The notes under the pieces are model-generated. The model did not search any database. It was not told where the DNA came from and saw only the letters and a program-made list of their open reading frames with translations. Both the position numbers and the translations under genes were made by a program. From positions 1 to 45,124 of the forward strand of contig JANQJW010000120.1 in the NCBI GenBank assembly GCA_028281445.1: 45,124 nucleotides of DNA, read 5' to 3'. Shown here in pieces: positions 7,234 to 15,597 of the stretch. This stretch comes from Planctomycetota bacterium (lineage in GTDB: Bacteria > Planctomycetota > PLA2 > JAEUHO01). Numbering within the stretch: the first letter of the stretch is position 1; every line of letters begins with the position of its first letter.

Positions 7234-8646
7234 CTAGAGCTCCGGAAGCGCGGCGGTCGGATCGCCGAGGAGCACCGTGCTCTCGACGTCGCTCGCTGCG
7301 AGACGCGGTGCGAGCAGATTGCCCTCGACGTCCTCGCCGGCATCCGCGCGGTGCTTCAGGTCGAGCCACGCGCGGTTGTAGCCGTCCGCCTGGTCCTGCC
7401 ACGACTCCAGCGCGAGGCCGACGGGCTTGGCGAGGTACAAACTCGGGTACACGGCATCGCACAATGCGTTCGTCAACGGCTGACCCGTTGATGGATCGCG
7501 CAGCGTCCAGTCGAAAGTCGGCTCGACCTGACCGATGAAGGCACGCAGTGGCTTCTCGTGCGCCAACAGTCGCGTGGGCAGCGGTGCGATTTGGTCTCCC
7601 ACGGCGGCGACGCCGCCAAGGAGCGTGTGGATGTCGTCGCCGGCGTCGAAGAGACCCTGGAAGTGGGACGAGGCGACCGCGCCCGCTGAGCAGCAGGCGT
7701 GTGCAAGCCAAATCGCTCCGTCGGGCTCCCAGGACGCAAGCAGTGCGTCCGGCGACAGCACCCGGAATACCTGATCGACGGGCAGGCCGAGGTCGGCTCG
7801 CATCGCATCGACATCCTGGATGGGGCCGGTCTTCCCATGGCTGCTCGTGACTACGAGCGCCGGCTTCTCCCGAACGAGCGTCTGGATCAGCAGGTCGCTG
7901 GTCGCCGCTTGAGTCTTGCCGTCGAGAAACGTCGCGCCGGCGGCCAGGTCGCTGTCGCCGGCCAGCCGGCGGTGCACCTTGCGTGTGATCATCGTGCGGA
8001 GCGTATGCGTGATGTCTTCGGGGTCGTCGTGAACGACCGCCCAGGTGACCGACTTCCGTACGTCGCTTTCCGCGGAACGGAACCCAGACACAAGCGCGTC
8101 GACATAGTGTGTCGGATCCTCCCCCAGGTGCAGGCGTCCGACGCGCCGCTGCGCGGCGAGGATGTACTGCAACTCCCAGGGAACGTCCTGGGGCCCGGCG
8201 GCGATCAGAAGGTAGCGCGGCAGTTGATGAGCCTGGACGCCGCTACCCGATCCGACGATGGCGAGCTCACGGCCCGCTGCATGGTTCTTGAGGAAGCGCA
8301 TTCGCACGTCCGCCCGAGCGTCGACGTGATAACGAAGGATCGGAGCCTGCCATCCTGCCTCGTCCGAGCGAGCGGCGATCAGACGCTGGATCGCCGGCGG
8401 CGCGTCCGAACCCGACGCGAGCTCCGCTGCGGACATCCCACTGCGTGCCGGGAGCACGACCCCCCAGCCGATGCGGGCGTCGCGCCAGTCGGCGGGATCC
8501 GGCTCCGCGGGCGGACGCAGGAAGCTGGGCCCCTGTCGAGCAGCGGTGCGGCTCCAGTTGCTTCGGTCTGCGCCCAGCCGCCCATGCACGGGCGGCTGCC
8601 CCTCCATGCCGGTCCACGCGTTGGTGCGGACGCGGTCATCGCTCAT
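7234..8646 (-). CDS. CHAT/caspase-like cysteine peptidase
   Basis: 470 residues from an ATG at 8646 whose ATGA overlaps the hydrolase stop, so translation is coupled. The core has a strand then His270 in LVVTSSHGKTG and a strand then Cys318/319 in IWLAHACCSAG, the His-Cys dyad layout of clan CD peptidases (CHAT, caspase, gingipain). A conserved W-E-L-Q motif (PQDVPWELQY, about 152-161) precedes it, as in other CHAT proteins. The C-terminal 100 residues are helical with no recognised domain. Last gene of the minus-strand operon with zincin, trypsin and hydrolase. It probably cleaves a partner protein once triggered; the substrate is unknown. Confidence 0.75.
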   Translation of the reverse strand: MSDDRVRTNAWTGMEGQPPVHGRLGADRSNWSRTAARQGPSFLRPPAEPDPADWRDARIGWGVVLPARSGMSAAELASGSDAPPAIQRLIAARSDEAGWQAPILRYHVDARADVRMRFLKNHAAGRELAIVGSGSGVQAHQLPRYLLIAAGPQDVPWELQYILAAQRRVGRLHLGEDPTHYVDALVSGFRSAESDVRKSVTWAVVHDDPEDITHTLRTMITRKVHRRLAGDSDLAAGATFLDGKTQAATSDLLIQTLVREKPALVVTSSHGKTGPIQDVDAMRADLGLPVDQVFRVLSPDALLASWEPDGAIWLAHACCSAGAVASSHFQGLFDAGDDIHTLLGGVAAVGDQIAPLPTRLLAHEKPLRAFIGQVEPTFDWTLRDPSTGQPLTNALCDAVYPSLYLAKPVGLALESWQDQADGYNRAWLDLKHRADAGEDVEGNLLAPRLAASDVESTVLLGDPTAALPEL

Positions 8647-10025
8647 GCACCGAGGACCTGGTGGAGCAGTGCCCACGCGGTGTGTGGGGTCGTGACGTCG
8701 CCGTGCCCGTCGATCAGCGCATCACCTTGCAATCCCACGATCTCGGTACCCGCGTCCAAAGAGGGATACGCAGTGCCGGCGGCCGGCATCGAAATCTCGA
8801 CGCCCTCCGGCGGCGGCGTGCCGCGCGGGCCAAAGCCGCCGAGTGCTGCGTAGCGGCTGGGCGCACCCGCCGCGACGCGCACCTCCCCGAGATCGCCCCG
8901 GCGGCGTACCGCGAGGTGGAACAACTTGGTCAATGGAGCATCGTGCTTGCTGAACGTGCTCAGGATCGGTTGCTGGACGATGGACAGCACGCGTCGGTAT
9001 CCGCCCGGGAACCCCTCGTTCGCTACGTTGGCGGCGAACGCGAAACCGTTGATCGCGGGTTGGAGAAGAAGGGCCGAGGTTACGGTGGAGCCGTCCGGCA
9101 ACGTGTTCGCGGCAGACAAGACGACCTTCGCGCCGTACGAGTGGCCGATGAGATGACACTTGGCAGCGGGCGCGGCCGCCAGGAGATCCGCCAGCAGCGG
9201 ACCGACTCCACGCGACCCCACAACGCCCGCGCGGTCCTTCATCTTCCACACAGTGAACGAGCGAAGTGCCGGGCGCGGGTCCAGGAAGCTGAAGAATCCC
9301 GCCGCTTCCGGCCCGCCGGCATCCCCCGCCCCGTCCAACGCTCCGCCGCCGAAGGCTTCTTCGTCTTCGTCGTCGGCGGCCGGCCGCGTCGGCGACGTGG
9401 TCTGCGCGACGACCTGCCAGGTGGCAAGGATCTCCTCCGCACTCGGTGCGCCCTCGGCCGCGGCCCCCGGATCGTCCGGCGCTGCATAGAGCGGTTGAAG
9501 CAGCGTGGCCAACTCCGTCGCCGCTGCCTCGTCAAGCGGCTCGGAGGATGTGGCAAGCTCGAAGAAGCGCGCTACGGATTCGGCCGGGAGGCTGTCGGCG
9601 ACGTCGTCGAGCTCCTCGAGGTAGGCGTCCGCTTCCTGCGCCCGATCGAGGGCGGCATCGGGGCCCGGCGCGCCGGCCATCTTGGGCGGGCGCTCCCACG
9701 GCAGCACGAGCGCCGTGCTAGGCCAGATGACGCCGACCAGCAATGGGCGGTAGTCCGCCGGCCCGCTGTGTTGCTCGCGCACGCCCTTGAACTCCGAGAA
9801 GAACCGCCGGTAGCGGCCGAGGGCTGTCTCGAAGTCGTTGTTCCATCCGTGCGAGAAGAGGAACAGGTGCGTGAACCCGCCTTGTGTGGCTGCGTCGATC
9901 AGGTGCGCACGCGTCTGCGGCGCCTTGACTCGACCGCGTTTGTCGAAGGGGATCAGATAGACCGGAGCCGTGACGCCTCCGCCCACATCAAGAGTCTCGA
10001 ACGGTCCAGGAGGCAATGTCGCCAT
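8643..10025 (-). CDS. Alpha/beta hydrolase (esterase/lipase-like)
   Basis: 460 residues from the ATG at 10025, with AAAGGA 6 nt upstream. An early oxyanion-type motif FLFSHGWNND (about 55-64) and the nucleophile elbow GHSYG with Ser296 define an alpha/beta hydrolase. An acid is plausible at Asp362 (FSKHD) and His at 441 or 448 (DGHGDVTTPHTAW). Between them lies an insertion of about 140 residues that is Ala/Asp/Glu-rich (120-245), partly disordered. There is no signal peptide, so it should act in the cytoplasm or reach the membrane from inside. In conflict systems such enzymes are usually lipid- or ester-cleaving effectors; the substrate here is not known. Confidence 0.75.
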   Translation of the reverse strand: MATLPPGPFETLDVGGGVTAPVYLIPFDKRGRVKAPQTRAHLIDAATQGGFTHLFLFSHGWNNDFETALGRYRRFFSEFKGVREQHSGPADYRPLLVGVIWPSTALVLPWERPPKMAGAPGPDAALDRAQEADAYLEELDDVADSLPAESVARFFELATSSEPLDEAAATELATLLQPLYAAPDDPGAAAEGAPSAEEILATWQVVAQTTSPTRPAADDEDEEAFGGGALDGAGDAGGPEAAGFFSFLDPRPALRSFTVWKMKDRAGVVGSRGVGPLLADLLAAAPAAKCHLIGHSYGAKVVLSAANTLPDGSTVTSALLLQPAINGFAFAANVANEGFPGGYRRVLSIVQQPILSTFSKHDAPLTKLFHLAVRRRGDLGEVRVAAGAPSRYAALGGFGPRGTPPPEGVEISMPAAGTAYPSLDAGTEIVGLQGDALIDGHGDVTTPHTAWALLHQVLGA

Positions 10026-10060
10026 GAGTTTTCCTTTCTCTCGCGTCGTGCGGGCGCCGG

Positions 10061-10936
10061 TTAGCTGAGCGGCCCCGGGATGTCGACCTCGGTCTTCTCC
10101 TTGATCCAATCGAGCAGCAGGTCCACGCGTACGTAGACGCCGCCGTCGCCACACATGTGGGCGCTGTCGGCCGAGCCTCGCGACGTCGCGGCCAGGAGGT
10201 GGAAGTTCCCCTGATCGTCCTGGATGTAGAGCGGTCCGCCGCTGTCGCCCTTGCAGCTGTCGCGCAGCAGGCCACGGTGTCCCGCGACCACCTCCCCAGG
10301 CACACACCTGTGCTGCTGTTGGTCGTCGGCGCTGTCGCAGTTGAGGCTGATGATGGGAACCTCCACCATCCGCTTGAGGCCGTAGCCCTTGGTGCCATTG
10401 AGATCGATGGTTCCGAAGCCCACCAGGGTGCACGTAGTGCCTGCGACCTCGTGCTCTTGCGCAACGTGCCTCGGGGTCACCGTCGAGTCCTCCTCGAGTA
10501 CGAGCACACGGAGATCCATCGTGTCGTGAACGAACTGCTTCTTGACCTCGATGGTCTCGCCCGTATCCGGCTGATCGATGTCGTGGCCCTTGAGAAACAC
10601 GCGCGTGCATGTTCCGCAGTGCTCGGCCGAAACGACGAGGTTGGGCGCAATCAAGGTCCCCGTGCAGTAGTACTCGCTGTCGTCGCCGATGGCGCAGCAG
10701 TCTGGGAAGTCCATGGTCGGCAGTCCTCCCACGATGGAGTCCGGCGCCTCCGTGCGCGTCGGCGGGATCACCTTGGTCAGGTCGTAGCCGGTCGCATCCC
10801 GCACCGCGGCAGGTTGTGCAGCGCTTCGGGCCGCGCCGTCCTCTTCCTTTGCCATCTGAGCCACGACGAGTGCGAGCTCTTCGAAGTCACCGCGCATCTG
10901 ATTGATGATCTCGAGCAGTCGATCGAACATGGGCAT
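10061..10936 (-). CDS. Trypsin-like serine peptidase zymogen (S1)
   Basis: 291 residues; ATG at 10936 with AAGGAG upstream. Residues 1-67 are a pro-region whose first 30 form an amphipathic helix, without a signal peptide. The mature start is IVGG (68-71). Catalytic residues: His106 (VVSAEHC), Asp141 (MDLRVL) and Ser232 (GDSGGP). The residue six before Ser232 is Asp226, the specificity-pocket position, so it should cut after Arg/Lys. About a dozen cysteines suggest disulfides. The residue just before IVGG is Ser (preceded by Asp), so it is unlikely to be self-activated by trypsin cleavage. It sits between the zincin and the hydrolase in one operon. Confidence 0.9.
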   Translation of the reverse strand: MPMFDRLLEIINQMRGDFEELALVVAQMAKEEDGAARSAAQPAAVRDATGYDLTKVIPPTRTEAPDSIVGGLPTMDFPDCCAIGDDSEYYCTGTLIAPNLVVSAEHCGTCTRVFLKGHDIDQPDTGETIEVKKQFVHDTMDLRVLVLEEDSTVTPRHVAQEHEVAGTTCTLVGFGTIDLNGTKGYGLKRMVEVPIISLNCDSADDQQQHRCVPGEVVAGHRGLLRDSCKGDSGGPLYIQDDQGNFHLLAATSRGSADSAHMCGDGGVYVRVDLLLDWIKEKTEVDIPGPLS

Positions 10937-10945
10937 GGCATCTCC

Positions 10946-12328
10946 TTACGCCTCTTCCGAGAAATCCAGTGCGTCCACGAGGCCGCGGAGGAAGTCCGCG
11001 TTCTCGGGTGTCAGGTCGTCGTCGGCGTTCGCTAGGAACTGCGGGCCGGACTGCCGAATGTCCTTGGCGTAGGCCAGTGCCTTGTCCTGGATCGTTGCGA
11101 ACTTGTCCTCTGCGTTCGGGTGCGCGCTCACGGCGTGCACCGCCCGTTCCGCTCCCACGGGCACCAGTCGCATCGCTGTTTGTGCAACTGGCGGCTTCGG
11201 GCCGACGTCCCGGAAGAAGAAGTCGAGCTTCTTCGCGACCGCGCTGTCGGCGTTCATCTCCGCGGTCGTCATGAAGTCATGCAGCTTGTGATCGGCCAGC
11301 GCGGGCAAAGGCGTATCGAGCAGCGCCGCAGCCACGGCCGGACACTCAGCCAGGAAGGGCGCCAGCTCGGGCTGCGGGTCGTAGCGTTGTTGCCACTCCT
11401 GTTCGAGCTCCGTCGCTGTGGGTTCTGCGTCCGCGACGCCGCTGGCACGCAACAGTGCGGCGATGATGAACATGCGCACGTAAGGCGCCGGATGGCGTGC
11501 GCCCGCCTCGAGGCGCGTTGCCGTGCTCTTGGGCTTGAGCACGACCTTCGTCATCGACCGCGCGAATCCGGTTCCGCCCAGCAGAATCCCGAACACGTCG
11601 CCGATCAGCTCGCCCAGCCACAGCCGCCAGATGCCCGCGTTGGCGCTGCCTCCGAGTGCGCCCTCGAGGGCCGGTCGGAGCGCGGCGCGAAGCCCTAGGT
11701 CCTGGTCGACGATGTGGCCGACCTCGTGGTGAACCGCGCAGAGCGCCCACAGAACGCGCGCGTGGTGGAACGGCAGGGAGATGATCGGAACCGGCAGCTT
11801 GAGCTCCTTGCTGCCCTGTAGCGGCAACCGGAGCGCGTTGAAGCTGTGTCCGCGCGTGTAGGCCTGGGCCGACGTTGTTGCGTTCAGGTAGGAGAGCGGA
11901 GGCGCCCGGAAGGCCTTCGGCTCGATCACCCCCCAGCCGCCCGCGCGCTCGAGCACCTTGCGATAGGCGTTGGCGGCCACGAGGTCCGCCGTGTCGAGCA
12001 CCTGGCGATAGAAGGTCGTCTCTTCCCGCTGCAGCAGCATCATCCGGAAGACGGAGAGGATCCCGTGCGTCGCGGCGATCTCCATGTCCAGTTGAACGCG
12101 CCGTTTCGCGAACGCTTCGGGATCCAGGGCGGGTGTCAGGGCGCCCAGGGTGGCGTTCTGCTTCTTCTGCATCTCCTCGAGCATGAGCTTCACAGCCTTT
12201 ACCTGGCTTTGATGAAGACCCATCCCGAGGACGTTGTTGTCGACCTCGAGCTCCCACTTGTCGACCTCTTGCGTAAGGAGGGACGCACGTCGCTTGAACT
12301 CCCCCAAGAGCTGCACGTGCAGATGCAT
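10946..12328 (-). CDS. Zincin-type metallopeptidase (paralogue 1)
   Basis: 460 residues from the ATG at 12328; in-frame GTGs at 12355 and 12373 are alternatives. The N-terminal half is helical and likely coiled (EFKRRASLLTQEVDKWELEV, then KLMLEEMQKKQ). Residues 201-205 are HEVGH, the zinc-binding HExxH, and a second motif GELIGD (239-244) offers Glu240 and/or Asp244 as third ligand, as in gluzincins. There is no signal peptide, so it is probably intracellular. First gene of operon A; its TAA overlaps the ribosome-binding site of the trypsin gene. It shares motif order and position with the protein at 17817-19277. The target is unknown. Confidence 0.75.
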   Translation of the reverse strand: MHLHVQLLGEFKRRASLLTQEVDKWELEVDNNVLGMGLHQSQVKAVKLMLEEMQKKQNATLGALTPALDPEAFAKRRVQLDMEIAATHGILSVFRMMLLQREETTFYRQVLDTADLVAANAYRKVLERAGGWGVIEPKAFRAPPLSYLNATTSAQAYTRGHSFNALRLPLQGSKELKLPVPIISLPFHHARVLWALCAVHHEVGHIVDQDLGLRAALRPALEGALGGSANAGIWRLWLGELIGDVFGILLGGTGFARSMTKVVLKPKSTATRLEAGARHPAPYVRMFIIAALLRASGVADAEPTATELEQEWQQRYDPQPELAPFLAECPAVAAALLDTPLPALADHKLHDFMTTAEMNADSAVAKKLDFFFRDVGPKPPVAQTAMRLVPVGAERAVHAVSAHPNAEDKFATIQDKALAYAKDIRQSGPQFLANADDDLTPENADFLRGLVDALDFSEEA

Positions 12329-12429
12329 GAATCGACAGTCCCCGCCGAGCCCCACACCGGGCCGACTCTCCACAACGAATGTGTTAGGCTACCGGAACTG
12401 CGTTGGCGTGTGCAAGGGGACGGGGAACT
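12329..12429. promoter_or_regulatory. Divergent promoter region of operons A and B
   Basis: The 101 nt between the zincin and the degenerate CHAT gene must carry promoters in both directions, linking control of the two operons. I cannot point to a confident -10/-35 pair. The plus-strand start is preceded by AAGGGGACGGGG (12414-12425), a good Shine-Dalgarno context for the TTG at 12430. Confidence 0.4.
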
Positions 12430-13779
12430 TTGGGACGCAACTACCAGGCTCATCCGTACGAGGTCGTCGTTCGGATCGAACGCGTATGGGATCGTGAGCG
12501 AACGCGTTCGAGCAAGGGCGATCCGCTGCGCGACTACAGGGCGTACATCTACGGCACGTTGCCGGAGCTGCAGTTCCCCAGCGTCTCCACCGGAGACGGA
12601 AGCCAGGTGGCCGGCTTGCCGCTGACGGCTGTCGAGTCGATGAGCATCGACTGGGGGCAGTACGAGTCGTATGCCGCGAGTTTCGCCGTAGGCCGCAAGC
12701 TCGCGGAGCACATGCGCACGCAACTGTTTCAGGCGCTCTCCTCCGGTTTGGAAGGACTGCTCGACGGACACATCCAGGCGCAGGATCCGTTGCGGATCTG
12801 GTGGGACTGTCGCGCGCCGGAGCTGGATCAACTTCCGTGGGAACTGGTTGCGTACCGCACCGGCAGCCGCGCGGGCCGCGACGTCTTCGTGCGCGGACGG
12901 CCGCCGGCAACGCCGCCTCCCGTGTTGCCGGTGGGGGACACGCTTCGCCTTGCCGTCATCCAGGACGCGGCGGCCCCGGACGATGTGATCACTCGGGTGC
13001 TCGACGGTGTGCCCGGTCTCGAGGTGATGGTGATTCACGGTGAGGTCCGGGACGCGATCCGCGAAGCCGCCGACATGCAGGTGGAGCTGCTCCACTTCGT
13101 CTGCGACGCCTACCAGACGCGTTCGCAGGAAGGCGTGCTGTACTTCCCGCACGCAGAAGAAAGGCACCTGCCCGTCAGCGAGCTCTCGCGCCTTCTGTAC
13201 GGCTCGCGCGTCACCGCGATCGGACTGACGTCGTACCGGAGCACCGATGTCGAGCAGGTCCACTTCGGGGGAAAGACGATCCCGGCCGTCTATCACGGCT
13301 TCGCCTCGCTCGCGGCCTCGAACCTCGGTCTACCCTCGGTCATTGCGCCATTGGGGCCGGTCGAGGGGGGCTACTACGACCAGGTCTCCCCCTTCTGGCG
13401 GCGGTTCTACGAAACGCTGGCGCAGGAACTCTCCCTCGAACGGGCCATGACGCGCGGGTACGAAGGGTCCGAGCCGCTCCCCATCGCAATGTGGCTGCGC
13501 CATCCATTCCGTCGCTGCTTCCGCCGAGACGCGCTCGCCGATGTCTATCAGGTGCGCAAGTCCGAGCGCCGCGGTTCCCGCTCGGACTCCACGGAGATCG
13601 AGCCGAGCGAGGCGGAGGTGGCATTCGAGGTGTCCCAGGACCTGGTGAAGAAGCTGAAGGGCTTGAAAGGCATCGGGGAGCTTCCGGAGTCGGTGAAGAA
13701 GTTCTTGACCGAAGAGACAGAGCGCCAGACGCGGCTGGATGAGGTACTCAAGCCCTGGCTCACGGAGGAAGAACCGTGA
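12430..13779 (+). CDS. Degenerate CHAT-domain protein (pseudo-peptidase)
   Basis: 449 residues from a TTG at 12430, chosen for the purine-rich site 5-16 nt upstream; a TTG at 12403 would add nine poor residues. The CHAT scaffold is clear: DQLPWELVAY (133-142), a Rossmann strand LRLAVIQDA, then LHFVCDAY (221-228) where active members have H-x-S/G-G-H-G, and VTAIGLTSYRST (261-272) where they have N-x-C-S. Both catalytic residues therefore appear lost. The C-terminal 90 residues are charged and helical (DLVKKLKGLKG, ETERQTRLDEVLK). Its last codons overlap the active CHAT gene (GTGA), so the two are probably made together and may pair. Confidence 0.7.
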   Translation: MGRNYQAHPYEVVVRIERVWDRERTRSSKGDPLRDYRAYIYGTLPELQFPSVSTGDGSQVAGLPLTAVESMSIDWGQYESYAASFAVGRKLAEHMRTQLFQALSSGLEGLLDGHIQAQDPLRIWWDCRAPELDQLPWELVAYRTGSRAGRDVFVRGRPPATPPPVLPVGDTLRLAVIQDAAAPDDVITRVLDGVPGLEVMVIHGEVRDAIREAADMQVELLHFVCDAYQTRSQEGVLYFPHAEERHLPVSELSRLLYGSRVTAIGLTSYRSTDVEQVHFGGKTIPAVYHGFASLAASNLGLPSVIAPLGPVEGGYYDQVSPFWRRFYETLAQELSLERAMTRGYEGSEPLPIAMWLRHPFRRCFRRDALADVYQVRKSERRGSRSDSTEIEPSEAEVAFEVSQDLVKKLKGLKGIGELPESVKKFLTEETERQTRLDEVLKPWLTEEEP

Positions 13780-15545
13780 GCCACGAGTGCTTCATCGAGT
13801 TCACTGAGGGCGGCGGCGACAACATTCGCGTACGCGTTCGGGCTGCGCCTACGAACTCCGACGAGCGCGTGAATCGCGGGCCGCCTCCCTTGGCGCAGGC
13901 AGACTTCGACATGCTTCGTCGCGGCAACCCAGCGCCGAGTGAGCTCAACCGGGTGACGGCGGACTTGAGTCAGTGGTTCTTCGGGAACGACCTTCCTTTC
14001 AAGTTCATCCTCGGCCTCAACGACCCGGAGGATCGGGCATGGCGCCTGGTCTTCGAGGTGGATCAACAGATGGATCCGAACCTCAAGGGAACCTTGGATG
14101 AGCTTCCGCTGGAGCTGTTGACGCTCCAGAACGTCAACGAAGCCTTGCTCTTCAACAACCGGGTCCGTTCCGTCGTGCACAAGCTCGCAAAGCAGGGACA
14201 CCCCCCCAACGAGGCGGCGAACACTTGGCCGATGCGGGTGTTGATCGTGCGCTCGAGTCCTCACGGCATGGGGCCCGTGCCGCCTGCCATTCCCATACGG
14301 GATGCGATTCTCGCGGCGCGCCCCGATCTGCGTGATCGCGGGCTGCTCCACTTCGACGTCTTGTCCCATGAACCGAACGCCGATGGGCCCCCGTCCAAGG
14401 CGCAGCTCCAAAGACACCTCGAGATGAGGCCGGACGTCATGGTGTTCCTCGGGCACGGCAACCTGGACGCCGTCGACCCTACGCGACCGCAACATCAGCT
14501 CGTGCTCGAGAAGGGCCCGGGCGAGCCGGATGCTCGCCAGGCAGATTTCCTCGAGTCGCGAGACCTCTCGATCTGGCTCCACAACGACCCGGTTCGCGCG
14601 GTGCTCCTCGTGGGCTGCATGACGTCGGCCAACCTCCCGCAAGATCAGCAAGACGCATGGGCGGAGCAGATGCCCGAGTGGTTGCGCGGAAGTCAGGGCG
14701 TCGCGCAAGCCCTGATCAACGGCTTCTCGGCCGTGGAGTTCGCTCTGGGCATGCGGTTCCAGATCGACGGCGGTGACGGCGTCAACTTCATCAAGCACTT
14801 CTTCGGCGCGCTCCTGGGGCCTCCGCCCGGCGGCAATGGCAATGGGTCCGAGACCGTGGGTGACCTCGAGGCCGCGGTTCGCAAGGCGCGCGTGTTGATG
14901 AAGACGGTTGGGTCGACCACGGAAGCAGCGTGGGCCGCGCCGATGGTCTTTCGAGCCCCGGGTAACGACGTCGTCTTTCCACACCTGGCGACGCTACCGT
15001 CGCGAGTGATCAAAGAGATCTTCCAGAAGTCGCGTGAATCCTTCTGGCCGATCATGGCACTGAGCAGCCCCGACGCCCGCGACCCCATGCGCGATGCGTT
15101 GAAGGGGCTCGAAGACGAGATCATGGCCGACCTCGGACCCGCGACGGGCCTGATCTTGCCCGACCTGCACGAGGTCGGCACCGTGGGCCCGCAGGACGTG
15201 GAAGTAGCCGTTCGGCTACGCGGTCCACTGAGCGTGGAGGAACTCGAGGGCAAGCTCACGACCCAGTCCGGCGCCGTGCAGCTCACTGGGGGGAGTCCCG
15301 CCCCGGAGGTGGAGGCTGCGGGATTCCAAGTCCTGTTCACCGCTCCGAGTGCGAACGAGATCGACTTCATGATCCGACATCCAGGCGGACCAACTGCTCT
15401 TCCAGAGGGAGCGCTCTTCAAGGTCCAGATGCAGGTGCATGCCGAACCAAAGCAGTTCTACGCGCTCGGTGTGACGAGCGTGAAGACGGATCCCGTCTCT
15501 TCGTTCTGCCCCGGCGACAACGCCATAATCGGGCCGGAGGCGTAG
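13776..15545 (+). CDS. CHAT-domain cysteine peptidase
   Basis: 589 residues, GTG start at 13776 inside the upstream stop (GTGA). The N-terminal 150 residues hold the CHAT-associated region with DELPLELLTL. The dyad is His227 in VMVFLGHGNLD and Cys281 in VLLVGCMTSA, so it should be active, unlike its upstream partner. A glycine/asparagine-rich loop sits around 345-360. The last 150 residues include two beta-rich segments (VEVAVRLRGPL, VQMQVHAEP) that may form a separate domain. It is 52 nt upstream of the prophenoloxidase gene. Candidate trigger or activator protease of the operon; substrate unknown. Confidence 0.8.
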   Translation: MSHECFIEFTEGGGDNIRVRVRAAPTNSDERVNRGPPPLAQADFDMLRRGNPAPSELNRVTADLSQWFFGNDLPFKFILGLNDPEDRAWRLVFEVDQQMDPNLKGTLDELPLELLTLQNVNEALLFNNRVRSVVHKLAKQGHPPNEAANTWPMRVLIVRSSPHGMGPVPPAIPIRDAILAARPDLRDRGLLHFDVLSHEPNADGPPSKAQLQRHLEMRPDVMVFLGHGNLDAVDPTRPQHQLVLEKGPGEPDARQADFLESRDLSIWLHNDPVRAVLLVGCMTSANLPQDQQDAWAEQMPEWLRGSQGVAQALINGFSAVEFALGMRFQIDGGDGVNFIKHFFGALLGPPPGGNGNGSETVGDLEAAVRKARVLMKTVGSTTEAAWAAPMVFRAPGNDVVFPHLATLPSRVIKEIFQKSRESFWPIMALSSPDARDPMRDALKGLEDEIMADLGPATGLILPDLHEVGTVGPQDVEVAVRLRGPLSVEELEGKLTTQSGAVQLTGGSPAPEVEAAGFQVLFTAPSANEIDFMIRHPGGPTALPEGALFKVQMQVHAEPKQFYALGVTSVKTDPVSSFCPGDNAIIGPEA

Positions 15546-15597
15546 CTAGCGAAGATCGGGTTTCGTATCATCCCGACTCGAACCAGGGGAAATTGTC

